Shown here one piece after another: positions 34,366 to 42,750 of a stretch of DNA of 64,000 bases. This DNA is from Pseudomonadota bacterium (lineage in GTDB: Bacteria; Pseudomonadota; Gammaproteobacteria; Steroidobacterales; Steroidobacteraceae): positions 186,001 through 250,000 of the forward strand of contig JAFAEQ010000010.1 of NCBI GenBank assembly GCA_023423935.1. Reading direction: 5' to 3'. The translations under genes were made by a program, and so were the position numbers. Below the pieces are notes generated by a model. The model was not told the DNA's origin and made no database searches. It saw only the letters and a list, made by a program, of their open reading frames with translations. The first letter of the stretch is position 1. Each line of letters starts with the position of its first letter.

Positions 34366-37194
34366 TCACTCGAGCATCGTGCGATCCCAGCCGGACGGCG
34401 TGCGCTTGAGCTCGTAGGCCGGCCAGTAGCGCGTATCGAGCTTGAGCGTGATGACGTCCACGGAGCCGTTCCACGCCATCGTACGCAGTCGCACCGAGGA
34501 CCGATCGGGACGTCCGGCCACCGCCTTGATAAAGGCATCGAGATTCGGCGTCGGCTGACCGTCCACTTCGACGATGCGTCGACCCGCCCACAGCTGATAA
34601 CGCGTGGCAGGCGACCCGTAAGAGTAATACCCCACGAAGACTCCTTCGGGAGGAATGCCACGCTGAGCCGACAGCGCACGATGCGGCTCCTGCAGGACCG
34701 CTCCCGCCCACAGCACGACGCGATCCAGATCGCGGCCGCCGAGCTCGACGGTCGGCACCACGATCGTCTGCTGCAGACCATCGCGCAGCACCGTCACTCG
34801 CACTTCAGGCTTCTGCACTGCACGCTCGACCTCACGGAAGCGGTTCACGATCGTGCCGTCGATATCGAGAATCAGATCACCCGTGCGCAGCAGTTTCTGA
34901 GCCGGCGATCCGCCCACCAGACGCGCAACGCTCAGCACCTGCCGGCGATCCGGGCTGTGCTCTTCGAAGCGCTGAATCCATGCATCGGGAAGGCCGAGCT
35001 TGCGTGCGCCCGCCAGCGGTACGGGTACGAACTCCGCCTCCAGCGAATGCAGCAGGCCGCCATTGCGCACGTGCGGCAGCATCTCGACGATCTGCTCGGC
35101 GGGAATACCGCGATTCTCCTGTGCGATTTCCCTGCCCGCCTCGAACGCGAAGCTCGCCCAGGTAGCAACGACCTCGCCCTGTTTGTTCGTGAGCACGCCG
35201 TCGTAGTCGCCAGGGCCGTTCACCAGCTGAATGGTTTCCAGGTTCGATTCGCGGAACTGGAATGTACGCGACAACGGGAAGGCCACCGGATCGACCGAAG
35301 CCACGGTCGCCTGACGCGATTGCACCTTGCCGTCGCCACGCACGCCAACGGCCCAGATCTGCTCGCCTGGATGCACGTCGCCGACTTTGAACGTCGCGGC
35401 CTTCGCTGGCGTGTCACCGATCAGCTTCGGGTCGTACGAGACGATCGCGAGGTTGTGCAAGGGATGCACATACTCGACGCGACCGGGAACCTCGATCGTG
35501 CCGGCGAAGGTCAGACGCACATCGCCAATGACGACGGGTACCGTGTTGCGATCGACCACGACCAGACCGCGCTCGGCATCGGCGATCACGCCCGTGCCGT
35601 AATAGTTGCGCTCGGTGATGCCCGACACCGAATAGGGCATGTCGAAGTTCACCAGCACGAGCGACGGCGCAATGCGATTGATGATCGGATCGGCGCTCTT
35701 GACGAAGCTCGTGGTCGCAGGTTTCGGCGGATCAGCCTCGCCGTCCTCGGCCCACGGCGTACACGGCCACACGCCGCTCGCGTCATCGCGCTTGCAGGTG
35801 CGCGCCGGGAACCAGCGACGGTCCATGCGGATCACTCGCCATTGCGAGGTCGAAGGATCGTCCATGGTCGAGAACCGCAGCGTCACTCGCTCGCCATCCT
35901 TGAGCGCAGCCATCGCTGCCTCGAACTGAGCGAGATCGGTCACCGGTTTGCCGCCGACCTCGCTGATCACGGCACCGCGCGGAATGGCCGCAGCACCGAG
36001 CACATAACCGGGATTGGCGACATACACACCTTTCACAGGCCTGTTCAGGTGACGTGCCTGCTGCCATGAGAGGTTATGCACCACGGCGTCGCCAAACTCG
36101 ATGAAGCGATCGGGCGTGATGTCGTAGAGATTCTCGATCGTGATCTCGGGTTCGAGACGCTGACCCCCACGCTCGATGGACAACTTCACCTTCTTGCCGA
36201 CGCCGTCATCGAGCACATCGGCCAGCGCATCGAATCCAGCAAGCGACTCGCCATTCACCCGGACCAGGATGTCGCCGGGTTCGAGCACCTGCTCGGCCGC
36301 CGAGCCGGGCTGTACTTCGCTTACGACCAGAAGGCCCGTGGTCGCCGGAAACTTCCGGCGCACTTCAGCTTCGGTTTCAGTACGCAGTCCCAACCGACGC
36401 ACTTCGTCGAACGGCGTGTACTTGAACACGGTCTGCAACGTGCCGCGCGGCACGGTCTTGCCCTCCTGGATGTACTTGAGCGCGCGCGTGACGCGATCGA
36501 GCGGCAGATAGAAGCTCGATGCAGCCTGGGAGCTGCCACCTGCGTTCAATGCAACGACGCGGCCTTCGACATCGATCACCGGCGATCCGGACGAGCCGCC
36601 GGAAGTGCTCGATGCCGCCTGGTAATAGAAGGTGTTGAAGTCGTTGTACTTGCCCATCCCGTAGACAGGAGCTTCGCGATCGAGCCGCGCGAGCGTGCCG
36701 GCCAGAATCGAGAGCTGTTCGCCGGCGTCGTTACCCACGACGCGAATTTCGCGTCCTACCTGCGCGCCCTGCGGATAGAGCTTGAGCTCCGCGGGCTTGA
36801 TGAATTTGAGCGCCGACGGATCGAAGCGATAGAAGCCGAAGTCGTGCACCGGATCGCGATACACCGGATAGAGCGTCACTTCCTCGCGATTGAGAAACAC
36901 CGCCTGCGCCGTCACGGGACCGGGTGTTACGACGTGACGATTGGTGAGGATCAGGCCGCGCTTGGCATCGATGACGAAGCCGGTCGCCTGGCTCGACATG
37001 TTCCACTCGGTGTCGAAGGCGCGCGTCTGATCCACCTGGATGGTGACGACGCCGCTGGCCACGCGCTCGAGCGTTCGTGTCCAGCGGGAATCTTCGGCGG
37101 CGGGTACCGACACCATCGGTGCCGATGCATCTTCTCCAGCAAATACTCTGAACGTCGTCAGGATCAGAAGCGTGAGGCCGGCGGCTTTATTCAT
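34366..37194 (-). CDS. Nma111-like HtrA-family serine protease with a degenerate second protease half
   Basis: The 942-residue protein has a signal peptide (MNKAAGLTLLILTTFRVFA) and a trypsin-like domain with a complete triad: H87 in TNRHVV, D118 in VHDFGFYR, S202 in GGSSGSPV. A PDZ domain follows (GLLVVSEVQPGSAAEQVLEPGD), then a PDZ-like segment. A second protease-like half begins near NYYGTGVIADAERGLVVVD, where His is replaced in VDRNTV and the Ser motif is lost in GDYDGVL, so it is inactive. PDZ domains end the chain. This tandem layout is that of yeast Nma111, here exported. It probably handles misfolded periplasmic proteins. Confidence 0.87.
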   Translation of the reverse strand: MNKAAGLTLLILTTFRVFAGEDASAPMVSVPAAEDSRWTRTLERVASGVVTIQVDQTRAFDTEWNMSSQATGFVIDAKRGLILTNRHVVTPGPVTAQAVFLNREEVTLYPVYRDPVHDFGFYRFDPSALKFIKPAELKLYPQGAQVGREIRVVGNDAGEQLSILAGTLARLDREAPVYGMGKYNDFNTFYYQAASSTSGGSSGSPVIDVEGRVVALNAGGSSQAASSFYLPLDRVTRALKYIQEGKTVPRGTLQTVFKYTPFDEVRRLGLRTETEAEVRRKFPATTGLLVVSEVQPGSAAEQVLEPGDILVRVNGESLAGFDALADVLDDGVGKKVKLSIERGGQRLEPEITIENLYDITPDRFIEFGDAVVHNLSWQQARHLNRPVKGVYVANPGYVLGAAAIPRGAVISEVGGKPVTDLAQFEAAMAALKDGERVTLRFSTMDDPSTSQWRVIRMDRRWFPARTCKRDDASGVWPCTPWAEDGEADPPKPATTSFVKSADPIINRIAPSLVLVNFDMPYSVSGITERNYYGTGVIADAERGLVVVDRNTVPVVIGDVRLTFAGTIEVPGRVEYVHPLHNLAIVSYDPKLIGDTPAKAATFKVGDVHPGEQIWAVGVRGDGKVQSRQATVASVDPVAFPLSRTFQFRESNLETIQLVNGPGDYDGVLTNKQGEVVATWASFAFEAGREIAQENRGIPAEQIVEMLPHVRNGGLLHSLEAEFVPVPLAGARKLGLPDAWIQRFEEHSPDRRQVLSVARLVGGSPAQKLLRTGDLILDIDGTIVNRFREVERAVQKPEVRVTVLRDGLQQTIVVPTVELGGRDLDRVVLWAGAVLQEPHRALSAQRGIPPEGVFVGYYSYGSPATRYQLWAGRRIVEVDGQPTPNLDAFIKAVAGRPDRSSVRLRTMAWNGSVDVITLKLDTRYWPAYELKRTPSGWDRTMLE

Positions 37195-37291
37195 AGCTAC
37201 AAACGAACTCGAGGAGACTTAGCGGAAAGAGAGGACAGCGCTTGCGCTGGAGGTCTTCGGTTAGGCGAAGGATCGGCCTCCAGGTTCCCGC

Positions 37292-37654
37292 TCATCCGAG
37301 CAGGACGAAACCCCACACGATCGCCAGCACCACGAAAGCTAACAGAACGGCCGTGGATCCGACGTCCTTCGCCAGACCAGATAATTCATGCCGCTCGAGG
37401 CCGATACGGTCGACGACGGTTTCGATCGCCGTATTCAGCAACTCGACGATGAGCACGAACACGACCGAACCGAGCAGCAACGCGCGTTCGACGCCGCTCT
37501 TGCCGAGCCACGCGCCGAGCGGCAGCAGCACGATGGCAAGTACGACCTCCTGTCGAAATGCAGCTTCCGCTCGGAAAGCGCCTTTGAACCCTTTCCAGGA
37601 GTTTACGTACGCAAGCAACAACCGGCGCATGCCGGACAGTTTCGGGCGATCCAT
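37292..37654 (-). CDS. dgkA: Diacylglycerol kinase DgkA
   Basis: The 120-residue integral membrane kinase has three helices and the family core. FRAEAAFRQEV contains the acidic active-site residues, and VELLNTAIETVVDRIG is the signature that binds MgATP. It recycles diacylglycerol released by membrane-derived oligosaccharide or LPS modification. The open frame extends upstream to 37867 through gcvPB in another frame; the ATG at 37654, 20 nt after the gcvPB stop, gives the family length. It may be the last gene of the gcv transcript. Confidence 0.94.
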   Translation of the reverse strand: MDRPKLSGMRRLLLAYVNSWKGFKGAFRAEAAFRQEVVLAIVLLPLGAWLGKSGVERALLLGSVVFVLIVELLNTAIETVVDRIGLERHELSGLAKDVGSTAVLLAFVVLAIVWGFVLLG

Positions 37655-37674
37655 AAAACTCCTGACGGGAGGCT

Positions 37675-39123
37675 TTATGACTTGTGGACGAGATCGAGCT
37701 GTTTTGCGGCCCTGACATCGTCCAGGCGACGCACCGGCAGAGTATACGGGGCGCCCTTGACCTTTGCCGGATCCTCCATCGCCTCCTTCTCGATCGCAAT
37801 AAGGGCGTCGATGAATGCATCCAGCTCCTGTTTGCTCTCCGTCTCGGTCGGCTCGATGAGCAAGCACTCAGGCACGAGCAATGGAAAGTAGGTCGTCGGC
37901 GCATGGAAGCCGTAATCGAGCAGCCGCTTGGCGAAGTCCATCGCGTTCACGCCCAGATCGCGCGCCTGTCGCTTCATCGTAATGATGAATTCATGACTCG
38001 CCCGACGCTGCGGATACGCTGCGTCGAAACCCGCCTTCTTCAATTGCACGAACATGTAATTCGCATTGAGCGTCGCGTACTCGGCCACGCGCTGCATGCC
38101 GGCTCGGCCGAGCATGCGCATGTAGACATAAGCACGCAGCAGCACACCGGCGTTGCCCATGAACGCAGAAAGCCGACCGATGGTCTGCGGCATATCGCGC
38201 TCGTCCAGCCACCGATAGCGATCGCCCTCCTTCCCCACGACCGGAATCGGCATGAACGGCAACAGTCGCTGATTCACGCCGACCGCACCCGAGCCCGGAC
38301 CTCCGCCGCCGTGCGGCGTCGAGAAGGTCTTGTGCAGATTCATGTGAATGACGTCGAAGCCCATCACACCCGGACGCACTTTGCCGAGGATCGCGTTGAG
38401 ATTCGCACCGTCGTAATAGAGCAGTCCGCCGGCGTCGTGCACGATGCGGGCGACCTCCTGGATGCGACGCTCGAACACGCCCAGCGTGGACGGATTCGTC
38501 AGCATGATGCCGGCGGTTTTCGGTCCGACCGCCTGCTTCAACGCGTCGACGTCGATATCCCCGTTGGGCAACGACGGGATCTCGATGACACTGCAGCCGC
38601 ACATCGTCGCCGTCGCAGGATTCGTACCGTGTGCAGCGTCCGGCACGATGATCTCGGTGCGCTCCAGATCCCCGCGCGCCTTGTGGTAGGCGCGGATCAT
38701 TGCGACCCCGGCGAACTCACCCTGCGCCCCGGCCATCGGCGTGAGCGACACACCTTTCATGCCGGTCACTTCCTTCAGCATCTCCTGCAGCTCGTACATG
38801 CATGCGAGGAAGCCCTGCCCCGCCGAGTCGGGCCCGAGCGGATGGCGCGAGAGAAACTCCGGGAGCATCGCCAGCTCGTTACAGGCACGCGGGTTGTACT
38901 TCATCGTGCATGAGCCGAGCGGATAGAAATGCGTGTCGATGGAGAAGTTCAGCTGCGACAGACGCGTGAAGTGACGCACGGCCTGCAGCTCAGACACCTC
39001 CGGAAGCCGCGCCGGCTGCTTGCGCCGCAGAGCATCCGGCACGTCGGCCTTCGCGCCATGAGGATATTGCCCAACCGCACTGCGACCGGGACGTGAGTGT
39101 TCGAAAATCAGAGGTTCGCGCAT
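37675..39123 (-). CDS. gcvPB: Glycine dehydrogenase (decarboxylating), subunit 2
   Basis: The 482-residue C-terminal half of P-protein carries the PLP lysine in HMNLHKTFSTPHGGGGPGSG. Other landmarks are LGSCTMKYNPRACNELA, PDAAHGTNPATATMCGC and TPMAGAQGEFAG. With GcvPA it decarboxylates glycine and passes aminomethyl to GcvH. The split two-subunit form differs from the fused GcvP of E. coli. It is the last gcv gene, following gcvPA after an 82-nt repeat spacer. Confidence 0.97.
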   Translation of the reverse strand: MREPLIFEHSRPGRSAVGQYPHGAKADVPDALRRKQPARLPEVSELQAVRHFTRLSQLNFSIDTHFYPLGSCTMKYNPRACNELAMLPEFLSRHPLGPDSAGQGFLACMYELQEMLKEVTGMKGVSLTPMAGAQGEFAGVAMIRAYHKARGDLERTEIIVPDAAHGTNPATATMCGCSVIEIPSLPNGDIDVDALKQAVGPKTAGIMLTNPSTLGVFERRIQEVARIVHDAGGLLYYDGANLNAILGKVRPGVMGFDVIHMNLHKTFSTPHGGGGPGSGAVGVNQRLLPFMPIPVVGKEGDRYRWLDERDMPQTIGRLSAFMGNAGVLLRAYVYMRMLGRAGMQRVAEYATLNANYMFVQLKKAGFDAAYPQRRASHEFIITMKRQARDLGVNAMDFAKRLLDYGFHAPTTYFPLLVPECLLIEPTETESKQELDAFIDALIAIEKEAMEDPAKVKGAPYTLPVRRLDDVRAAKQLDLVHKS

Positions 39124-39205
39124 ATTCGAGTGATGGGTGATGAGTGATCAGTGATGAGAAGTGGTGTGTGAAGCTGACGGTGCCGATGTTCCGGCTCATC
39201 ACTCG
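39124..39205. repeat. GTGATGA-type repeat spacer between gcvPA and gcvPB
   Basis: The spacer contains imperfect copies of GTGATGA/GTGATGG on the left and ATCACTC on the right, which extend slightly into the gcvPA end at 39206-39230. The arms are nearly complementary around a unique middle, so the gcv mRNA can form a long imperfect hairpin here. Confidence 0.75.
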
Positions 39206-40570
39206 TCACGCATCACTCATCACCTCACGAAGTGCCTTCGCATAGAGCTCAATATCTTCGCTGGTCCGCGTTTCGGTCGCGCAGACGAGCAGTGCATTGC
39301 CTAGCTCAGGATATTTCCGCGACAGGTCGAATCCGGCGATGATGCCGCGCGATGCGAGGGCTTCGATCACCTCGCTCACGTTGCGATCGAGTTGCAGGAC
39401 CGCTTCGTGGAAGCGAGGACCGTTGAATGCCAGCTTCACGCCTTTCACCGCGATCAACGCATTCACCAGCTCGGTGGTGCGCGTCTGAGAAGTCGCCGCC
39501 ACCTGCTCGAGGCCCTGGGCACCGAGCAGCGACATGTAGATCGTTGCTGCCGTGACCAGCAGTCCCTGATTCGTGCAGATGTTCGACGTCGCCTTGCTGC
39601 GCCGAATGTGCTGTTCGCGCGCTTGCAGGGTCAACGTGAATCCGGGCTTGCCATCGAGATCGACCGTCCGGCCGATGATGCGGCCTGGCATCTGACGCAC
39701 GTGTTCCATGCGCGCGGTCATGAACCCAAAGTAAGGTCCACCGGAGGACAGCGGCACACCCAGGGGCTGACCATCGCCGACGACGATATCGACGCCTTTG
39801 GTGCCCCACTCGCCCGGCGGTTTCAGGATCGCAAGCGACATGGGATTGACCACGGCAATGACCAGCGCGCCGTTCGCATGCGCCCAGTCGGTGATCGCAT
39901 CGACGTCTTCGAGCAGGCCGAAGAAGTTGGGCTGCTGGATCACGACCGCCGTGATGTCCTGACCTGCATAACCGGCGAACGCGCTTGCGGCCGTCACTCC
40001 CGAATCTTTCGTGTACGGCACGATTTCGAAATTGAGCTTCTGCCCTTCCGCAATCGCACGCGACACTTCCACATAGGTCGGATTCACCGTCGCAGGCACC
40101 AGGACGCGTGCAGACTTCGACTTGCGATGCGCGCGCACGGCCATCAGGCACGCCTCGGCGAGTGCAGAGGCTCCGTCGTACAGCGAGGCGTTCGAGACCT
40201 GCATCCCCGTGAGGCTCGCCATCATCGACTGGTATTCATAGAGCAACTGCAAGGTGCCCTGACTCGCCTCCGCCTGATAGGGCGTATAGGCGCTATAGAA
40301 CTCGCCACGAGTCACGATCGCCCAGACAGCAGCGGGAATATGGTGCTCGTAAGCGCCTGCTCCGATGAAATTGAGCGGCCGACCGTCACGTTGCGCGCGC
40401 GCACGCATCAAGCGCCCGATGTCCATTTCCGTCAGTGCTTCAGGAATCCCTGCCAGCGACTGGATGCGCAGCTCCTGGGGAATCTCGTCGAACAACGCGT
40501 CGATGCCTGACGCGCCGATGGCGGCGAGCATCTCCTGGACATCGGCTTCAGTGTGGGGAATGAACGGCAT
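39206..40570 (-). CDS. gcvPA: Glycine dehydrogenase (decarboxylating), subunit 1
   Basis: The 454-residue N-terminal half of P-protein begins MPFIPHTEADVQEMLAAIG. It includes FIGAGAYEHHIPAAV, AYTPYQAEASQGTLQ and GDGQPLGVPLSSGGPYFGF, all typical of GcvPA. It has the aminotransferase fold but not the PLP lysine, which is in GcvPB. The two form an alpha2beta2 enzyme. It is preceded by gcvH and followed by gcvPB, each after a repeat spacer. Confidence 0.97.
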   Translation of the reverse strand: MPFIPHTEADVQEMLAAIGASGIDALFDEIPQELRIQSLAGIPEALTEMDIGRLMRARAQRDGRPLNFIGAGAYEHHIPAAVWAIVTRGEFYSAYTPYQAEASQGTLQLLYEYQSMMASLTGMQVSNASLYDGASALAEACLMAVRAHRKSKSARVLVPATVNPTYVEVSRAIAEGQKLNFEIVPYTKDSGVTAASAFAGYAGQDITAVVIQQPNFFGLLEDVDAITDWAHANGALVIAVVNPMSLAILKPPGEWGTKGVDIVVGDGQPLGVPLSSGGPYFGFMTARMEHVRQMPGRIIGRTVDLDGKPGFTLTLQAREQHIRRSKATSNICTNQGLLVTAATIYMSLLGAQGLEQVAATSQTRTTELVNALIAVKGVKLAFNGPRFHEAVLQLDRNVSEVIEALASRGIIAGFDLSRKYPELGNALLVCATETRTSEDIELYAKALREVMSDA

Positions 40571-40677
40571 GGGAGGAAGATGAGCAGTGAGTAGTGAGTA
40601 ATTAATAATGATCAGCGAAGGAGCGTGAACGATGCCGAATCGAACGCATCACTCATCACCCATCACTCATCACTCGT
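40571..40677. repeat. GAGTGAT / ATCACTC repeat spacer between gcvH and gcvPA
   Basis: The left side holds AGTGAGT-type copies (near 40582-40600) and the right side four ATCACTC/ATCACCC copies (40648-40673), with unique sequence between. The two sides can pair. It is the second of three such spacers inside the gcv operon. Confidence 0.75.
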
Positions 40678-41073
40678 TCAATGCGCCTCGGATTCCACGA
40701 CCTTCGTATAGGCGGTCGAATCGAGCAGCTGATCCAGCTCGGCCTTGTTGCTGGGCTTGAGCTTGAACAACCAGCCCTGGCCATACGGATCCTGGTTGAC
40801 CAGTTCCGGTGACGAGCCGAGCGACTCGTTCGCGGCAACGACTTCGCCCGACAGCGGGCTGTACACATCCGATGCGGCCTTGACGGATTCGACCACGGCA
40901 GCGGCGCCGCCTTTGCTCAATAACTTGCCCACTTCGGGCACTTCCACGAACACCAGGTCGCCCAGCGAGCCCTGCGCATGATCCGAAATGCCGATGGTGA
41001 CGGTACCGTCGCTTTCGAGACGAGCCCATTCGTGCGATTCGAGATACTTCAGATTTTCTGGAATGGTGGACAT
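40678..41073 (-). CDS. gcvH: Glycine cleavage system H protein
   Basis: The 131-residue lipoyl carrier has the lipoylation lysine in ESVKAASDVYSP. It starts MSTIPENLKYLESHEWARLE and includes GISDHAQGSLGDLVFVEVPEVG. It shuttles the aminomethyl group from GcvP to GcvT. It lies between gcvT and gcvPA in the riboswitch-controlled operon. Lipoate must be attached by LipB/LipA or LplA encoded elsewhere. Confidence 0.97.
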   Translation of the reverse strand: MSTIPENLKYLESHEWARLESDGTVTIGISDHAQGSLGDLVFVEVPEVGKLLSKGGAAAVVESVKAASDVYSPLSGEVVAANESLGSSPELVNQDPYGQGWLFKLKPSNKAELDQLLDSTAYTKVVESEAH

Positions 41074-41084
41074 GTGAGTTCCTG

Positions 41085-41132
41085 TGATTCAGTGATGTCG
41101 GTGATAGCAGTGATGGCAGTGATGACGTGATG
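41085..41132. repeat. 9-bp CAGTGATGG-type repeat between gcvT and gcvH
   Basis: About five imperfect 9-bp copies lie in tandem in the 80-bp spacer: CAGTGATGT, CGGTGATAG, CAGTGATGG, CAGTGATGA, then CGTGATG. Here only one orientation is present, unlike the two-armed 7-bp spacers further down the operon. Confidence 0.75.
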
Positions 41133-41153
41133 CGGCGCCAGCTCTGGCACGGA

Positions 41154-42236
41154 TCAGATCAGGTTCTTACCGTTACGGACGAAGGGAAACTTGACGACTT
41201 TCGCCGACAGCAGCTTGCCGCGTATGTCGACGTGCACGCGATCGCCCGTCGCCGCCGGGACTCGCGCGAAGCCGATGGATCGCTCGAGTGTTGGCGAGAA
41301 CGTGCCGCTCGTGAGCTCGCCTTCGCCTGCACCGTCGGCCACGACTTTCTGGTGTCCGCGCAATACGCCGCGCTCTTCGAGTACGAGACCGACCAGCTTG
41401 CGAGGCACACCCTGTTTGCGCTGCGCCTCGAGCGCTGCGCGGCCAACGAAGTGACGATCTGCCGGGTCGAATGCAACGGTCCAGGTCAGTCCTGACTCGA
41501 GTGGCGACACGTTCTCGTCCATGTCGTTGCCGTAGAGATTCATGCCCGCTTCGAGACGCAAAGTATCGCGCGCGCCCAGACCGCACTGGACGACACCCGC
41601 ATCGAGAAGCTTCTTCCAGAAATCAGCCGCCTCGGCCACGGGAAGCATGATTTCCCAGCCGTCCTCGCCGGTATACCCGGTGCGGGCAATGAAGTAGGGA
41701 CCGAGCTGGCGACCCGAGAAGGGTTTGAGCTCGAGCGCCGCAGGTGCGTGCTCGGGGATCAACGTTGCAGCCTTCTGGCGTGCATTCGGCCCTTGCACGG
41801 CAATCATCGCGAGATCCGTCCGCGGCTTGATGTCGACGCCGAAGTCCCCGACGTGCTGCCTGAGCCAGGCGATGTCTTTGTCACGCGTGCCTGCGTTCAC
41901 GACGACACGAAACCACTGTTCATCCAGAAAATAGACGATGAGATCGTCCACGACGCCGCCGCGCTCGTTCAGCATGCAGCTATAGAGCGCCTTGCCCGGT
42001 TCTTTGAGCTTCGCCACGTCGTTGGCAAGCAGATGGCGCAGATAGTCGCGGACGCGCGCGCCGGTGATGTCGGCAATCAGCATGTGAGAGACATCGAACA
42101 TGCCGGCGTCGCGTCGCACTGCATGGTGCTCTTCGATCTGCGAGCCGTAATTGACGGGCATGTCCCAGCCGCCGAAGTCCACCATCCTGGCACCGGCTGC
42201 AACGTGAGTATCGTAAAGAGGCGTTTTGAGGCCCAT
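41154..42236 (-). CDS. gcvT: Glycine cleavage system T protein (aminomethyltransferase)
   Basis: The 360-residue tetrahydrofolate-dependent enzyme begins KTPLYDTHVAAGARMVDFGGWDMPV and contains HHAVRRDAGMFDVSHM, RTGYTGEDGWEIM and GLGARDTLRLEAGMNLYG, all typical. It releases ammonia and forms methylenetetrahydrofolate. It is the first gene of the operon and lies directly downstream of the tandem glycine riboswitch. A 9-bp repeat spacer separates it from gcvH. Confidence 0.97.
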   Translation of the reverse strand: MGLKTPLYDTHVAAGARMVDFGGWDMPVNYGSQIEEHHAVRRDAGMFDVSHMLIADITGARVRDYLRHLLANDVAKLKEPGKALYSCMLNERGGVVDDLIVYFLDEQWFRVVVNAGTRDKDIAWLRQHVGDFGVDIKPRTDLAMIAVQGPNARQKAATLIPEHAPAALELKPFSGRQLGPYFIARTGYTGEDGWEIMLPVAEAADFWKKLLDAGVVQCGLGARDTLRLEAGMNLYGNDMDENVSPLESGLTWTVAFDPADRHFVGRAALEAQRKQGVPRKLVGLVLEERGVLRGHQKVVADGAGEGELTSGTFSPTLERSIGFARVPAATGDRVHVDIRGKLLSAKVVKFPFVRNGKNLI

Positions 42237-42311
42237 GGCTCCAGCTCCGCATTGGTCACGAATGGCAACGGAAGTCTGCCTCGAACGTCGCTGAATGCGA
42301 CGAGCGATGCG

Positions 42312-42566
42312 CGATCTCCGCCCCTCTGTCCTGTGACCTGAGAGATCCGGCGCATGCTGCCCCGCGACAACGCGCCTCTCCCCTTCGGTGAGCCTTCGAT
42401 GTCCGCTGTCGCGAAACCTTCTACGGCTACTCTCCAGAGCCCGTCGAGCAACGACTCCGGTTGAGTCGTCACAAGGGCGCGCCGTTCGTGTGCCTGAGCG
42501 TTTCCGGGCGGTTGCGCCTTCGGCGGCGAGATCAGGCTTGTCGCCTGTGTCGCTCTCTCCGGCCGC
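42312..42566 (-). promoter_or_regulatory. Tandem glycine riboswitch controlling the gcv operon
   Basis: Reading the minus strand, the 5' aptamer begins GCCGGAGAGAGCG near 42563 and contains GCCGCCGAAGGCGCAACCGCC and GCTCAGGCAC. The 3' aptamer begins GGCTCTGGAGAGT near 42441 and contains CACCGAAGGGGAGAGG, CTCTCAGGTCACAGGACAG and AGGGGCGGAGAT. These are the conserved glycine-binding core elements, in order and in duplicate. The last conserved block ends about 75 nt before the gcvT ATG, leaving room for an expression platform. Glycine binding usually switches gcv genes on. Confidence 0.93.
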
Positions 42567-42750
42567 GCCTTGCGATGGGTGCGCGTATGGTAGCCGAGGC
42601 TTTGGAGCGGTGCCCGGATATTTCCTGGCCTCATTGCATACGATCGCTGTTGCATACGATCGCTTCGTTCCGTCGTGTGGGCGTTTGCGCGAGTCGCGTG
42701 GTGCGCTGGGTTACAATCGCGCTCCTTTTTTCGACCGGTCGATTTCATCC

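Noticed and set aside
34213..37452. Two long plus-strand frames (618 and 458 codons) opposite the HtrA-like gene
   Set aside because: The minus-strand frame has a signal peptide, protease triad and PDZ motifs; the plus-strand frames have none.
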